Origin: Sneathiella sp.
Lineage (GTDB): Bacteria > Pseudomonadota > Alphaproteobacteria > Sneathiellales > Sneathiellaceae
Assembly (NCBI GenBank): GCA_002732675.1
Contig: NVRR01000054.1
Location: 1 to 13,922 of the forward strand
Length of the DNA: 13,922 bases
Direction of reading: 5' to 3'
Shown: one piece after another, positions 7,746 through 13,922 of the stretch
How positions within the stretch are numbered: position 1 is the first letter of the stretch
How the letters are laid out: each line of letters starts with the position of its first letter
Translations under genes and position numbers: made by a program
Notes under the pieces: generated by a model
Databases searched by the model: none
The model's input: the letters and a program-made list of their open reading frames with translations, nothing else
Told to the model about the DNA's origin: nothing

Positions 7746-8591
7746 TTATTTACCCTCCTTATGCGGAGGTTGTTTGCAGACACGGTCCAGCAAAATCGCG
7801 ATGATGACGATGGCGAGCCCGGCTTCAAATCCTTTGGCAATATTCACCGTGTTCAGCGCCCTGAGGACAGGCACCCCAAGACCCGGGGCTCCAACCATTG
7901 CCGCAATGACGACCATGGACAGGCAGAGCATGATACATTGTGTAACGCCTGCTGTAATGGTGGGTGCAGCATGGGGGAGTTCAATTTTCCAGAGAATTTG
8001 ACGCCGCGTTGCCCCAAACGCTTCTCCAGCCTCGACCAAGGCTTTGGGAACGCCCGTAATCCCAAGATACGTCAGGCGTATGGGCGCCGGGATGGCAAAG
8101 ATGACGGTAGAAATCAGGCCGGGAACCACCCCTAGGCCAAACATTATCATCGTCGGGATCAGATAGACGAAAGTCGGAATTGTCTGCATCAAATCCAGAA
8201 TTGGCCGCAACACCGTATAAAAACCGGGCCTATGGGCTGCCATTACGCCGAGCGGCACACCAATGATCACGCAAGTCAATGTTGAAAACAGGATCAAACC
8301 GAGCGTACGCACTGTTTCTTCCCAATATCCAAGATTGATCACGAGCAAAAGCGAGATGATAATGAGCGCAGAAAGCTTCCAGCTGCGGTGCAAGGCATAG
8401 GCACCGACAGCAAAGATCGCCACCAGCAAAAGTGGCGGGCACCAAAGCATAAGGTTGACGAGTCCGTCGATTACAAGCGCCAGCGCATCGGAAAAGCTGT
8501 CAAAAATCCAGGCACCATGATCCAGCAACAGATCGACACCATCCCTGATCCAGTTTCCAAGCGGAATTTTATGGTCGGTGAGCCATTCCAT
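7746..8591 (-). CDS. choW: Choline/glycine betaine ABC transporter permease
   Basis: 281-residue inner-membrane permease of the ProW/ChoW type. A short cytoplasmic or amphipathic N-terminus (MEWLTDHKIPLGNWI) is followed by hydrophobic segments at roughly 46-65, 72-90, 95-117, 135-168 and 213-235, with a last one near 255-272. The EAA loop that contacts the ATPase is EAGEAFGATRRQILWKIELP (about 185-204). The start at 8591 follows AGAGGGGA. The gene lies 81 bases after choX, across a predicted terminator, and one base before choV. Substrate specificity comes from ChoX. The gene looks intact. Confidence 0.92.
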   Translation of the reverse strand: MEWLTDHKIPLGNWIRDGVDLLLDHGAWIFDSFSDALALVIDGLVNLMLWCPPLLLVAIFAVGAYALHRSWKLSALIIISLLLVINLGYWEETVRTLGLILFSTLTCVIIGVPLGVMAAHRPGFYTVLRPILDLMQTIPTFVYLIPTMIMFGLGVVPGLISTVIFAIPAPIRLTYLGITGVPKALVEAGEAFGATRRQILWKIELPHAAPTITAGVTQCIMLCLSMVVIAAMVGAPGLGVPVLRALNTVNIAKGFEAGLAIVIIAILLDRVCKQPPHKEGK

Positions 8592-8634
8592 GCGTTGTCC
8601 CCTCTTCTGATTTCCGGCCGTTCGCTAGACTAGT

Positions 8635-8662
8635 AAAAAAAGGCCGGGAGGAAACCCGGCCT
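8635..8662 (-). terminator. Intrinsic terminator or attenuator between choX and choW
   Basis: On the minus strand, 10 bases after the choX stop, AGGCCGGG-TTTCCT-CCCGGCCT forms a perfect 8-bp GC-rich stem with a 6-base loop. It is followed by a further run of six T. This is a textbook Rho-independent terminator. Because choW and choV lie further downstream on the same strand, it probably causes partial termination so that the binding protein is made in excess over the membrane parts. Confidence 0.85.
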
Positions 8663-8672
8663 AAATTTTAGT

Positions 8673-9623
8673 CTACATGCCCAGCGACTTTTTAAGTGCT
8701 GCCGATGCATCCCCGTCGTCAAAGGTCGTCACACCCGATAACCAGGTCATTGGAACATCCGGATGTTTTTTGAGCCAAGCTGCTGCTGCTTTTTTTGGAT
8801 CCTCTCCATCGTCCAGAATAGCGCCCATGATTTCATTTTCCATCTCCAACGAGAATTTGAGGTTCGAAATCAGTTTTCCAGCATTAGGGCATTCCTGCAG
8901 ATAGCCTTCGCGGACATTGGTCCAAACTTCCGCACCGCCAAAATTTGGGCCAAAATAATCATCGCCGCCAGACAAATACGTCATATCGAACTTCGCATTC
9001 ATCGGATGCGGCGCCCAGCCCAGAAAGACCACCCATTCTTTTTTACGATCTGCGCGTGCCACCTGTGCCAGCATCCCCTGTTCGCTGGATTCTACGACAT
9101 CAAATTCTTTCAACCCAAAGGCGTCCTTGTCAATCATGTCCTGTATCAGGCGATTCCCGTCATTGCCAGGTTCAATTCCGTAGATTTTACTGTCGAGCTG
9201 ATCCTCATGCTTGGCAATATCTGCAAAGCTTTTAATGCCGCCGTCTGCCGCCGCTTTATTGACTGCCAAAGTATATTTTGCCCCGGACAAGTTCATTCCG
9301 ATTGATTCAACGGAGCCATCTTTAAGGTACGGTTCAATATCTCCCGCCATGCTTGGCATCCAGTTTCCCAGGAAGATATCAATATCGCTGTTTTTTAAAC
9401 TGGCATAAGTAACCGGCACCGACAATACGGTGTCAGTCGGCTCATAGCCCAATGCTTTCAGAACGACGGACGCGGCCGCCGTCGTCGCCGTAATGTCTGT
9501 CCAACCAACGTCTGAAAATCGCACTTTTTTGCATGACGCCGCATCCGCCGCCAAAACGCTCGTGCTAAATCCGAAAATGGCCACTCCAAGAACCAATAAA
9601 CCCTGTGATAGCTTTTTTAACAT
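8673..9623 (-). CDS. choX: Periplasmic choline-binding protein of the ChoX type
   Basis: 316-residue substrate-binding protein for a high-affinity choline ABC importer. A signal peptide covers about residues 1-26: KK, a hydrophobic core, then SVLA-ADA. The mature part closely follows the Sinorhizobium meliloti ChoX sequence. The aromatic box that holds the trimethylammonium group is present as Trp41 (DVGWTD), Trp88 (LGNWMP), Tyr117 (AKYTLA) and Trp203 (FLGWAP). Asp43 and Asn154 (EPGNDGN) stand at the hydroxyl-binding positions. All are two residues before the known ChoX numbering (Trp43, Trp90, Tyr119, Trp205, Asp45, Asn156). Cys31 and Cys245 could form the disulfide of this family. The start at 9623 follows GGGGAA about 11 bases upstream. 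Downstream lie a terminator and then choW and choV. Choline (or acetylcholine) is the most likely ligand; glycine betaine is less likely. Confidence 0.94.
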   Translation of the reverse strand: MLKKLSQGLLVLGVAIFGFSTSVLAADAASCKKVRFSDVGWTDITATTAAASVVLKALGYEPTDTVLSVPVTYASLKNSDIDIFLGNWMPSMAGDIEPYLKDGSVESIGMNLSGAKYTLAVNKAAADGGIKSFADIAKHEDQLDSKIYGIEPGNDGNRLIQDMIDKDAFGLKEFDVVESSEQGMLAQVARADRKKEWVVFLGWAPHPMNAKFDMTYLSGGDDYFGPNFGGAEVWTNVREGYLQECPNAGKLISNLKFSLEMENEIMGAILDDGEDPKKAAAAWLKKHPDVPMTWLSGVTTFDDGDASAALKKSLGM

Positions 9624-10041
9624 TTTTTTGAATTCCCCGTTATGAGTTACTGTTCAATCGTGCGCGCCCGCGCAGGGATGAACCATTCACCGTCCGTCAG
9701 TTACTATAGAGTAGCCGACTTTCGGCGTAACAACAAACTCAGATCAAGATCCATCTCAACTCGTTTCACATTGAGACATTCAGGATGGGGCGCCTGTAAA
9801 CGTTATAGCCCAAGTAACTTGACCAAGGGTTTCTGTCTTTACTGGATTAACCTGGCTACCACAAATTTCCGACGCGAAGTTAAGTAAACGGATTTCATTC
9901 GTAGATACTATTGGGCTTATTAGAAGAAAATTACTTGAACTTAGATGATACGGAATTTACGGTCATCGCAAGAAAACCCATTCCGTCATTTCAGGACTTC
10001 ACCTGAAATCATTCGGCGGGTTGGGAGGAGAGAACAGTCGG
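9624..10041. other. Divergent intergenic region between choX and the acyl-CoA ligase
   Basis: 418 bases between two divergently read genes hold no convincing gene. An open frame at 9642-9887 has no ribosome-binding site and no recognisable protein. The region must contain the choX promoter (minus) and the ligase promoter (plus). A weak choX candidate is TTACGC (9730-9725) with TATAGT (9708-9703), spacing 16. TCTCAA (9754-9759) and TTGAGA (9771-9776) form a spaced inverted repeat upstream of it that could be an operator. A stronger inverted repeat lies at 9988-10009. The ligase ribosome-binding site GGGAGGAG is at 10023-10030. Confidence 0.45.
9988..10009. repeat. Perfect inverted repeat upstream of the acyl-CoA ligase
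   Basis: ATTTCAGG and CCTGAAAT are exact 8-base inverted arms separated by six bases (ACTTCA). They end 32 bases before the ligase start codon. The symmetry suggests a site for a dimeric regulator, or a hairpin in the leader of the ligase message. No T-run follows, so it is not an intrinsic terminator. Confidence 0.6.
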
Positions 10042-11562
10042 ATGTCAGACGCTTTAACACTTATAGAATTACTTGAACACGGTCATGACGATGCACCCGC
10101 CATCGGCGCGCCGGGCAGGCCGCATTTAACATACCTCGGGCTTAGAGAATTGGCCTCAAAAACTGTGGCTGGGCTGAATAACCTGGGTATTGGCCGGCAG
10201 GATCGTGTTGCGATTGTCCTGCCAAACGGGCCTGAAATGGCAAGCGCTTTCGTCACCATAGCCTGTGGTGCCACGACGGCACCGCTAAACCCCAATTACA
10301 CGGCCGATGAGTTTGAGTTTTATCTATCAGATCTTAACGCAAAGGCTCTGGTTGTTATGGAGGGAAGCGAAAGTACCGCCGTTGCCGCCGCAAAAAAACT
10401 GGGCGTGGTGGTTTTTGAACTGAAAGTTCCGGACGGCGCGGCTGCAGGTGTTTTCGAGCTCACCGGGTCTTCCCTGGGCACAGCTAAACTGCCCGGCAAC
10501 GCCCAAACTGAGGACACCGCATTAATCCTGCACACCTCAGGGACCACGTCGCGCCCAAAAATCGTTCCCCTTAGTCACACCAATGTCTGCGCTTCGGCAA
10601 GAAACATCGCCCGGTCTTTGAACCTTGTAGGCGAGGACCGATGTCTGAATGTCATGCCGCTTTTTCATATCCACGGGCTCATTGCCGCGGTCCTGTCATC
10701 GCTTCAGGCTGGCGCGAGTGTCACCTGCACCCCGGGCTTTAATGCCCTGAAATTCTTTGCATGGCTCGATGCGGTCAAGCCCAGCTGGTATACAGCTGTG
10801 CCGACCATGCATCAGGCCATTCTGGCGCGCGGAGAACGTAATCAGGAAATCGTGGCAAATGCCGGATTGAGATTTGCGCGATCATCTTCCGCCTCACTGC
10901 CTCCCCAGGTTATGACCGCGCTGGAAGAGATGTGGAACTGCCCGGTGATTGAGGCCTACGGAATGACGGAGGCCGCCCATCAAATGGCGGTAAATCCATT
11001 ACCTCCGGCCAAGCGAATTCCGGGGAGCGTGGGAATAGCCTCAGGGCCAGAAGTTGCCATTATGTCGCAAGACGGGGCGTTATTAAATGCGGGTGAAACC
11101 GGAGAAATTGTTATCCGTGGTGATAATGTCACCAAGGGCTATGAGAATAACCCGAAAGCGAACGCCGAAGCCTATACAAATGGATGGTTCCGAACCGGTG
11201 ACCAGGGCATCATGACGGAAGACGGTTACATATCGATCACAGGACGATTGAAAGAAATTATCAACCGTGGCGGCGAGAAAATATCACCTCGCGAGGTCGA
11301 CGAAGTCCTGATGAACCATCCCGCTGTTGAGCAAGTCGTGACATTTGCAATACCGCATGAAAAACTGGGGGAGGACGTCGCCGCAGCTGTTGTCCTTCGG
11401 GAGGATCAGACGACGACGGAAGCCGAGCTCAAGGCGTTTGCCGCTGAAAGCCTGGCCGCCTTCAAGGTGCCGCGCACAATTACATTTCTCGCGGAAATAC
11501 CAAAAGGAGCTACGGGTAAATTGCAACGAATTGGAATGGCAGAAAAATTGGGGTTAGTATAA
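10042..11562 (+). CDS. AMP-forming acyl-CoA ligase, oxalate-CoA ligase-like (AAE3/Pcs60 type)
   Basis: 506-residue adenylate-forming enzyme that activates a carboxylic acid with ATP and joins it to CoA. The phosphate-binding loop is TSGTTSRPK (165-173), the A5 motif YGMTEA (306-311) and the ATP-ribose motif TGD (385-387). GRLKEIINRGGEKISP (401-416) is the hinge, and Lys493 (GATGKLQR) is the catalytic lysine. TSGTTSRPK, LFHIHGL, WYTAVPTMHQ, RSSSASLPP and NPLPP...PGSVG agree more closely with plant AAE3 and yeast Pcs60 oxalyl-CoA synthetases than with fatty-acid or acetate enzymes. No formyl-CoA transferase or oxalyl-CoA decarboxylase gene is adjacent, so oxalate as substrate is an inference. 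I choose the ATG at 10042 because GGGAGGAG lies 11 bases upstream; the in-frame TTG at 10021 would include that site. The stop overlaps the next gene by one base. Confidence 0.9.
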   Translation: MSDALTLIELLEHGHDDAPAIGAPGRPHLTYLGLRELASKTVAGLNNLGIGRQDRVAIVLPNGPEMASAFVTIACGATTAPLNPNYTADEFEFYLSDLNAKALVVMEGSESTAVAAAKKLGVVVFELKVPDGAAAGVFELTGSSLGTAKLPGNAQTEDTALILHTSGTTSRPKIVPLSHTNVCASARNIARSLNLVGEDRCLNVMPLFHIHGLIAAVLSSLQAGASVTCTPGFNALKFFAWLDAVKPSWYTAVPTMHQAILARGERNQEIVANAGLRFARSSSASLPPQVMTALEEMWNCPVIEAYGMTEAAHQMAVNPLPPAKRIPGSVGIASGPEVAIMSQDGALLNAGETGEIVIRGDNVTKGYENNPKANAEAYTNGWFRTGDQGIMTEDGYISITGRLKEIINRGGEKISPREVDEVLMNHPAVEQVVTFAIPHEKLGEDVAAAVVLREDQTTTEAELKAFAAESLAAFKVPRTITFLAEIPKGATGKLQRIGMAEKLGLV

Positions 11563-12542
11563 TGCGTATTTGTATTTTCGGCGCTGGCGCTATCGGCGGT
11601 TATGTTGGGGCCATGCTTGCGCGTCAGGGCGATGCTGAAATTTCGCTGATTGCCCGCGGGCCGCATCTGGCGGCGATTCGTGAAAACGGGTTGACGCTTG
11701 AAACTGAAGGACAAACTTTCGTCCAAAAAAATGTGACGGCGACAGATAACCCCGCGGAACTTGGTGTGCAGGATTTTGTCATTATTGCGCTAAAAGCACA
11801 TTCGGTTCCCGCCGTTATTAGCACAATACAGCCGCTGCTTGGTCCTCATACTGCCATTGTCACAGCGCAGAACGGCGTCCCCTGGTGGTATTTTTACGGC
11901 GTTGAGGGAATTCATAAGAACAAGCGCATCAAGGCCGCGGATCCGGAAGGCGTCATTTGGGACGGGATTGGTCCTGAGCGCGCCATCGGATGTGTCGTCT
12001 ATCCGGCGGCGGAAGTGACCAAACCCGGCGTTATCACCCATAGAGCCGGTGATCGCTTTCCGGTTGGTGAGCCTTCGGGCGAGCGCACCGACCGCGTTGC
12101 AAGTCTTTCACGGCTACTGATATCTGCCGGTCTAAAAGCACCGGTTCGCACGAAAATTCGGAATGACATCTGGGTCAAGCTCTGGGGAAATCTCAGCTTC
12201 AATCCGATTTCAGCAATCACCAACGCCACATTGGACAAAATTTGCGATGATCCGGAAACGCGTACACTTATCAGAACAATGATGCTGGAAGCGCAAGTTG
12301 TTGGCGAAGCACTCGGCGTCAATTTTCCGATTGACGTCGATAAAAGGATCGAGGGCGCCGCCGGGGTCGGTGCCCACAAAACGTCAATGCTGGTGGATCT
12401 GGAAAGTGGTCGTCCCATGGAGATTGACGCGATTGTGACATCCGTGCAGGAGCTTGGGTTGATCACAGGCTGCAAGACACCTGCCATTGATACCGTCGCC
12501 ACGCTGGTAAAACTAAAGGCGACCGTGGCCGGTTGCTACTAG
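11562..12542 (+). CDS. Ketopantoate reductase (ApbA/PanE) family NAD(P)H-dependent reductase
   Basis: 326-residue two-domain oxidoreductase. The N-terminal Rossmann domain starts IFGAGAIGGYVG (5-16), with the NADP-type Arg32 (LIARG). Residues matching the active site of E. coli PanE are Lys78 (ALKAH), Asn104 (AQNGVP), Lys206 (IWVKLWGN), Asn210 and Asn214, Ser275 (TSMLVD) and Glu287 (MEIDAI). An extra segment WWYFYGVEGIHKNKRIKAADPEG (about 108-130) distinguishes a common subfamily found in catabolic clusters from housekeeping PanE. It should reduce a 2-oxo acid or oxidise a 2-hydroxy acid. Ketopantoate is possible, but the TAATG overlap with the CoA ligase suggests a role in the same, unidentified pathway. 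The gene converges with the TetR gene, 21 bases away. Confidence 0.88.
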   Translation: MRICIFGAGAIGGYVGAMLARQGDAEISLIARGPHLAAIRENGLTLETEGQTFVQKNVTATDNPAELGVQDFVIIALKAHSVPAVISTIQPLLGPHTAIVTAQNGVPWWYFYGVEGIHKNKRIKAADPEGVIWDGIGPERAIGCVVYPAAEVTKPGVITHRAGDRFPVGEPSGERTDRVASLSRLLISAGLKAPVRTKIRNDIWVKLWGNLSFNPISAITNATLDKICDDPETRTLIRTMMLEAQVVGEALGVNFPIDVDKRIEGAAGVGAHKTSMLVDLESGRPMEIDAIVTSVQELGLITGCKTPAIDTVATLVKLKATVAGCY

Positions 12543-12563
12543 GGTCCCGCCCCCAGGCCATAT

Positions 12564-13256
12564 TTAATGACGCGGCGGCAGGGGCACCAGTCCGCAGGTT
12601 CTGAGGACCGTCGTGATAATTGCATTCGTCGCCATATCAAAATCCAATGGTTCGAGGCCGTTTTTGCGTCCAAGAATGGCCGACCATTGGGCCTCAAAAT
12701 CTGCCCAGGTCTGGGTCATGATCCAGATATGAAAAATAAGGCGTTTACTATCAACCGAGGCCATTCTCCCCTGCTCAATCCATTTATCGAGAATGGCGGA
12801 CTTTTCCTCGACCCAGTCTTTCAATTCGGTAGAGAGGTAGGAATTAATCCGCGGGGCGCCGCGGATTATCTCGTTGGCAAAAACCCGGGAGGCTTCGGGG
12901 CGACGCTGTGAGAGTTCCATCTTGCCCCGAATATACTCGCTCAATGTCGCGGCAGGATCGTCATTTTCTCCCAGCCCCTTGAAGGAGGAAAGCCAGAGGT
13001 CGACGATATCGTCCAGAACCGCCCGATACAGTTTCTCCTTGGTACCGAAATAATAATGGATGTTGGCCTTGGGCAGATTTGCCTCCGCGGCGATGGCGGC
13101 GGTCGTTGACCCTCGAAACCCCGACGACGCAAAAACCTTTTCGGCAGCCTTCATAATCCGCTCGATATTTGCCTTGCGGATTCGCCCTTGCGCATTTCCC
13201 TCTACAGCCTGGTCCACAGATTCTTCCATCACTCTACATAAATTCGTTTTTGGCAT
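12564..13256 (-). CDS. RutR-like TetR-family transcriptional regulator
   Basis: 230-residue DNA-binding regulator. The N-terminal TetR domain (about 30-76) contains the helix-turn-helix TTAAIAAEANLPKANIHYYF (51-70). The C-terminal half follows the RutR/YcdC ligand domain: AVLDDIVDLWL, EYIRGKMELSQRRPEASRVFANEI, GAP, EEKSAILDKWIEQG and LIFHIWIMTQTWADF, each with a counterpart in E. coli RutR, which binds uracil and thymine. The gene diverges from preT, a pyrimidine-degradation gene, and a RutR-type operator lies between them. It therefore probably represses preT and itself and is released by uracil or thymine. The start at 13256 is uncertain: its ribosome-binding site is weak, and an ATG at residue 10 (MEESVD) is also possible and closer to RutR length. 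Confidence 0.9.
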   Translation of the reverse strand: MPKTNLCRVMEESVDQAVEGNAQGRIRKANIERIMKAAEKVFASSGFRGSTTAAIAAEANLPKANIHYYFGTKEKLYRAVLDDIVDLWLSSFKGLGENDDPAATLSEYIRGKMELSQRRPEASRVFANEIIRGAPRINSYLSTELKDWVEEKSAILDKWIEQGRMASVDSKRLIFHIWIMTQTWADFEAQWSAILGRKNGLEPLDFDMATNAIITTVLRTCGLVPLPPRH

Positions 13257-13302
13257 TACCTAACAACCTGAAAATCCACTATTTTCCGCCGGGGTGCAAC
13301 TA

Positions 13303-13331
13303 TTTTTAAAAAAACTTGACCATTTGGTCAG
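13303..13331 (-). promoter_or_regulatory. Candidate promoter of the RutR-like regulator gene
   Basis: On the minus strand CTGACC (13331-13326) and TAAAAA (13308-13303) are spaced 17 bases apart, each matching four of six bases of the sigma-70 consensus. The -35 box is within the RutR-like operator, which would give autoregulation. This is moderate to weak evidence from sequence alone. Confidence 0.35.
13316..13331. promoter_or_regulatory. RutR-type operator (RutR box)
   Basis: TTGACCATTTGGTCAG matches the known E. coli RutR consensus TTGACCA-NN-TGGTCAA at every defined base except the last. TGACCA and TGGTCA are perfect inverted arms around TT. It lies between the divergent RutR-like regulator gene and preT and overlaps the likely -35 boxes of both, as expected for a repressor site. 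Confidence 0.85.
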
Positions 13332-13345
13332 ATTTTGGCTATGTT
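13316..13345 (+). promoter_or_regulatory. Candidate preT promoter
   Basis: TTGACC (13316-13321) and TATGTT (13340-13345) are spaced 18 bases apart, about 65 bases before the preT start. The -35 box is the first arm of the RutR-type operator, so a bound repressor would block polymerase. The hexamers match five and four bases of consensus. Confidence 0.5.
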
Positions 13346-13410
13346 TTTTTACAGAAAATAATTGTCGGCACCAAACGCCGCTATCCGGTTTCAACAGGGG
13401 ACTGAAAGTT

Positions 13411-13922
13411 ATGAGCGATATCGCACCCAAGCGATTGTCTGACGACGTGTTGGCGCATAATTTTTCTGACATTTATCCGCCATTAGACAGTGGATCGGCG
13501 CATATTGAAGCGAGCCGATGCTATTTTTGTTATGATGCGCCCTGTATGGAAGCCTGCCCGACCGGCATTGATATTCCAAATTTTATTCGCAAGATTTCGA
13601 CGGAAAATATCCGGGGTTCAGCGCTTGATATTCTCGACGAGAACATTATGGGCGGGGCCTGTGCCCGCGTTTGTCCAACTGAGGTGTTATGCGAAGGGGC
13701 CTGTGTGCGGACGGCGCAGGAAAACAAACCTGTTGTAATCGGAAAATTGCAGCGCTATGCCACCGATTGGCTCATGAAAAGCGGCGAAAACCCCTACAGC
13801 AAAGGCGCAACGACAGGTAAAAAAGCCGCCATTATCGGCGCTGGTCCGGCCGGTCTCTCGGCGGCACATCGCCTTGCCAGATTTGGCCATGAGGTAACGA
13901 TTTTTGAGGCCCTGCCCAAATC
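13411..13922 (+). CDS. preT: NAD(P)-dependent dihydropyrimidine dehydrogenase subunit PreT, N-terminal part
   Basis: The first 170 residues of an oxidoreductase that runs past the window edge. PreT with PreA reduces uracil and thymine to their dihydro forms, the first step of reductive pyrimidine breakdown. PreT carries the NAD(P)H, FAD and iron-sulfur electron-input half. Two cysteine clusters for [4Fe-4S] centres are visible: Cys37, Cys40, Cys45, Cys49 (CYFCYDAPCMEACP) and Cys84, Cys88, Cys94, Cys98. The flavin motif IIGAGPAGLSAA follows at 141-152. This arrangement is that of the dihydropyrimidine dehydrogenase N-terminus and its relatives, including the glutamate synthase small subunit. 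The RutR-like regulator and RutR box upstream favour the pyrimidine enzyme. The start at 13411 has AGGGG ten bases upstream. PreA, hydantoinase and beta-ureidopropionase or amidase genes would be expected beyond the window. Confidence 0.88.
   Translation, partial: MSDIAPKRLSDDVLAHNFSDIYPPLDSGSAHIEASRCYFCYDAPCMEACPTGIDIPNFIRKISTENIRGSALDILDENIMGGACARVCPTEVLCEGACVRTAQENKPVVIGKLQRYATDWLMKSGENPYSKGATTGKKAAIIGAGPAGLSAAHRLARFGHEVTIFEALPK

Noticed and set aside
7745..7840. 32-residue upstream extension of choV
   Set aside because: It lies within choW in another frame; the ATG at 7744 has AAGGAGG directly upstream and begins the conserved domain.
9819..9829. A second RutR-like half site, TTGACCA, upstream of the ligase
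   Set aside because: The second arm is missing (AGGGT follows instead of TGGTCA), so it is only a chance half site.
9642..9887. 81-residue open frame between choX and the ligase
   Set aside because: It has no ribosome-binding site and no recognisable domain, an unusual composition, and lies over the divergent promoter region.
9930..10078. Direct repeat ATTACTTGAAC at 9930-9940 and 10068-10078
   Set aside because: The second copy lies in the ligase coding region and only 11 bases match, so chance is the simplest explanation.
12543..12563. Bidirectional terminator between the reductase and the TetR gene
   Set aside because: The 21-base gap contains no convincing stem or T-run.

Overview
The window is 13.9 kb of bacterial chromosome, most likely from an alphaproteobacterium. 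That placement rests on a ChoX-type choline-binding protein very like the rhizobial one, the pca gene order C-H-G-B, a RutR-like regulator with a RutR-type operator, and generally alphaproteobacterial-looking proteins. I cannot name a genus. There are no rRNA or tRNA genes, no insertion sequences and no CRISPR arrays. Gene density is high and nearly everything is metabolic.

Layout, left to right. (1) 3-383 (+): the C-terminal end of a beta-lactamase-fold serine hydrolase. (2) 427-6289, all on the minus strand and read right to left: pobA, pcaC, pcaH, pcaG, a 34-codon remnant that looks like the tail of pcaD, pcaB, then mnmD and mnmC. The first genes convert 4-hydroxybenzoate to protocatechuate (PobA), open the ring (PcaGH), cyclise the product (PcaB) and decarboxylate it to 3-oxoadipate enol-lactone (PcaC). 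The next enzyme, PcaD, is represented only by a fragment lacking the catalytic histidine. The two downstream genes form a split MnmC tRNA-wobble-uridine modification enzyme. (3) 6576-9623 (-): choX-choW-choV, an ABC importer for choline. choV is interrupted by an apparent one-base deletion near 7077-7080, and a strong intrinsic terminator separates choX from choW. (4) 9624-10041: a divergent intergenic region with inverted repeats. (5) 10042-12542 (+): an acyl-CoA ligase of the oxalate-CoA ligase (AAE3/Pcs60) type, followed with a 1-base overlap by a ketopantoate-reductase-family protein. (6) 12564-13256 (-): a RutR-like TetR regulator, diverging from preT (13411 to the window end, +), the NAD-side subunit of dihydropyrimidine dehydrogenase. 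Between them is a near-perfect RutR box that overlaps predicted promoters in both directions.

The window therefore joins three catabolic or uptake modules: aromatic acid degradation, choline import and reductive pyrimidine degradation. A two-gene CoA-ligase/reductase unit of unknown substrate lies between the last two. I found no clearly new class of system. The best leads are the pcaD relic, the choV frameshift, the split mnmC inside a catabolic operon, the internal choX terminator, and the RutR-type operator controlling a pyd/pre operon rather than rut.
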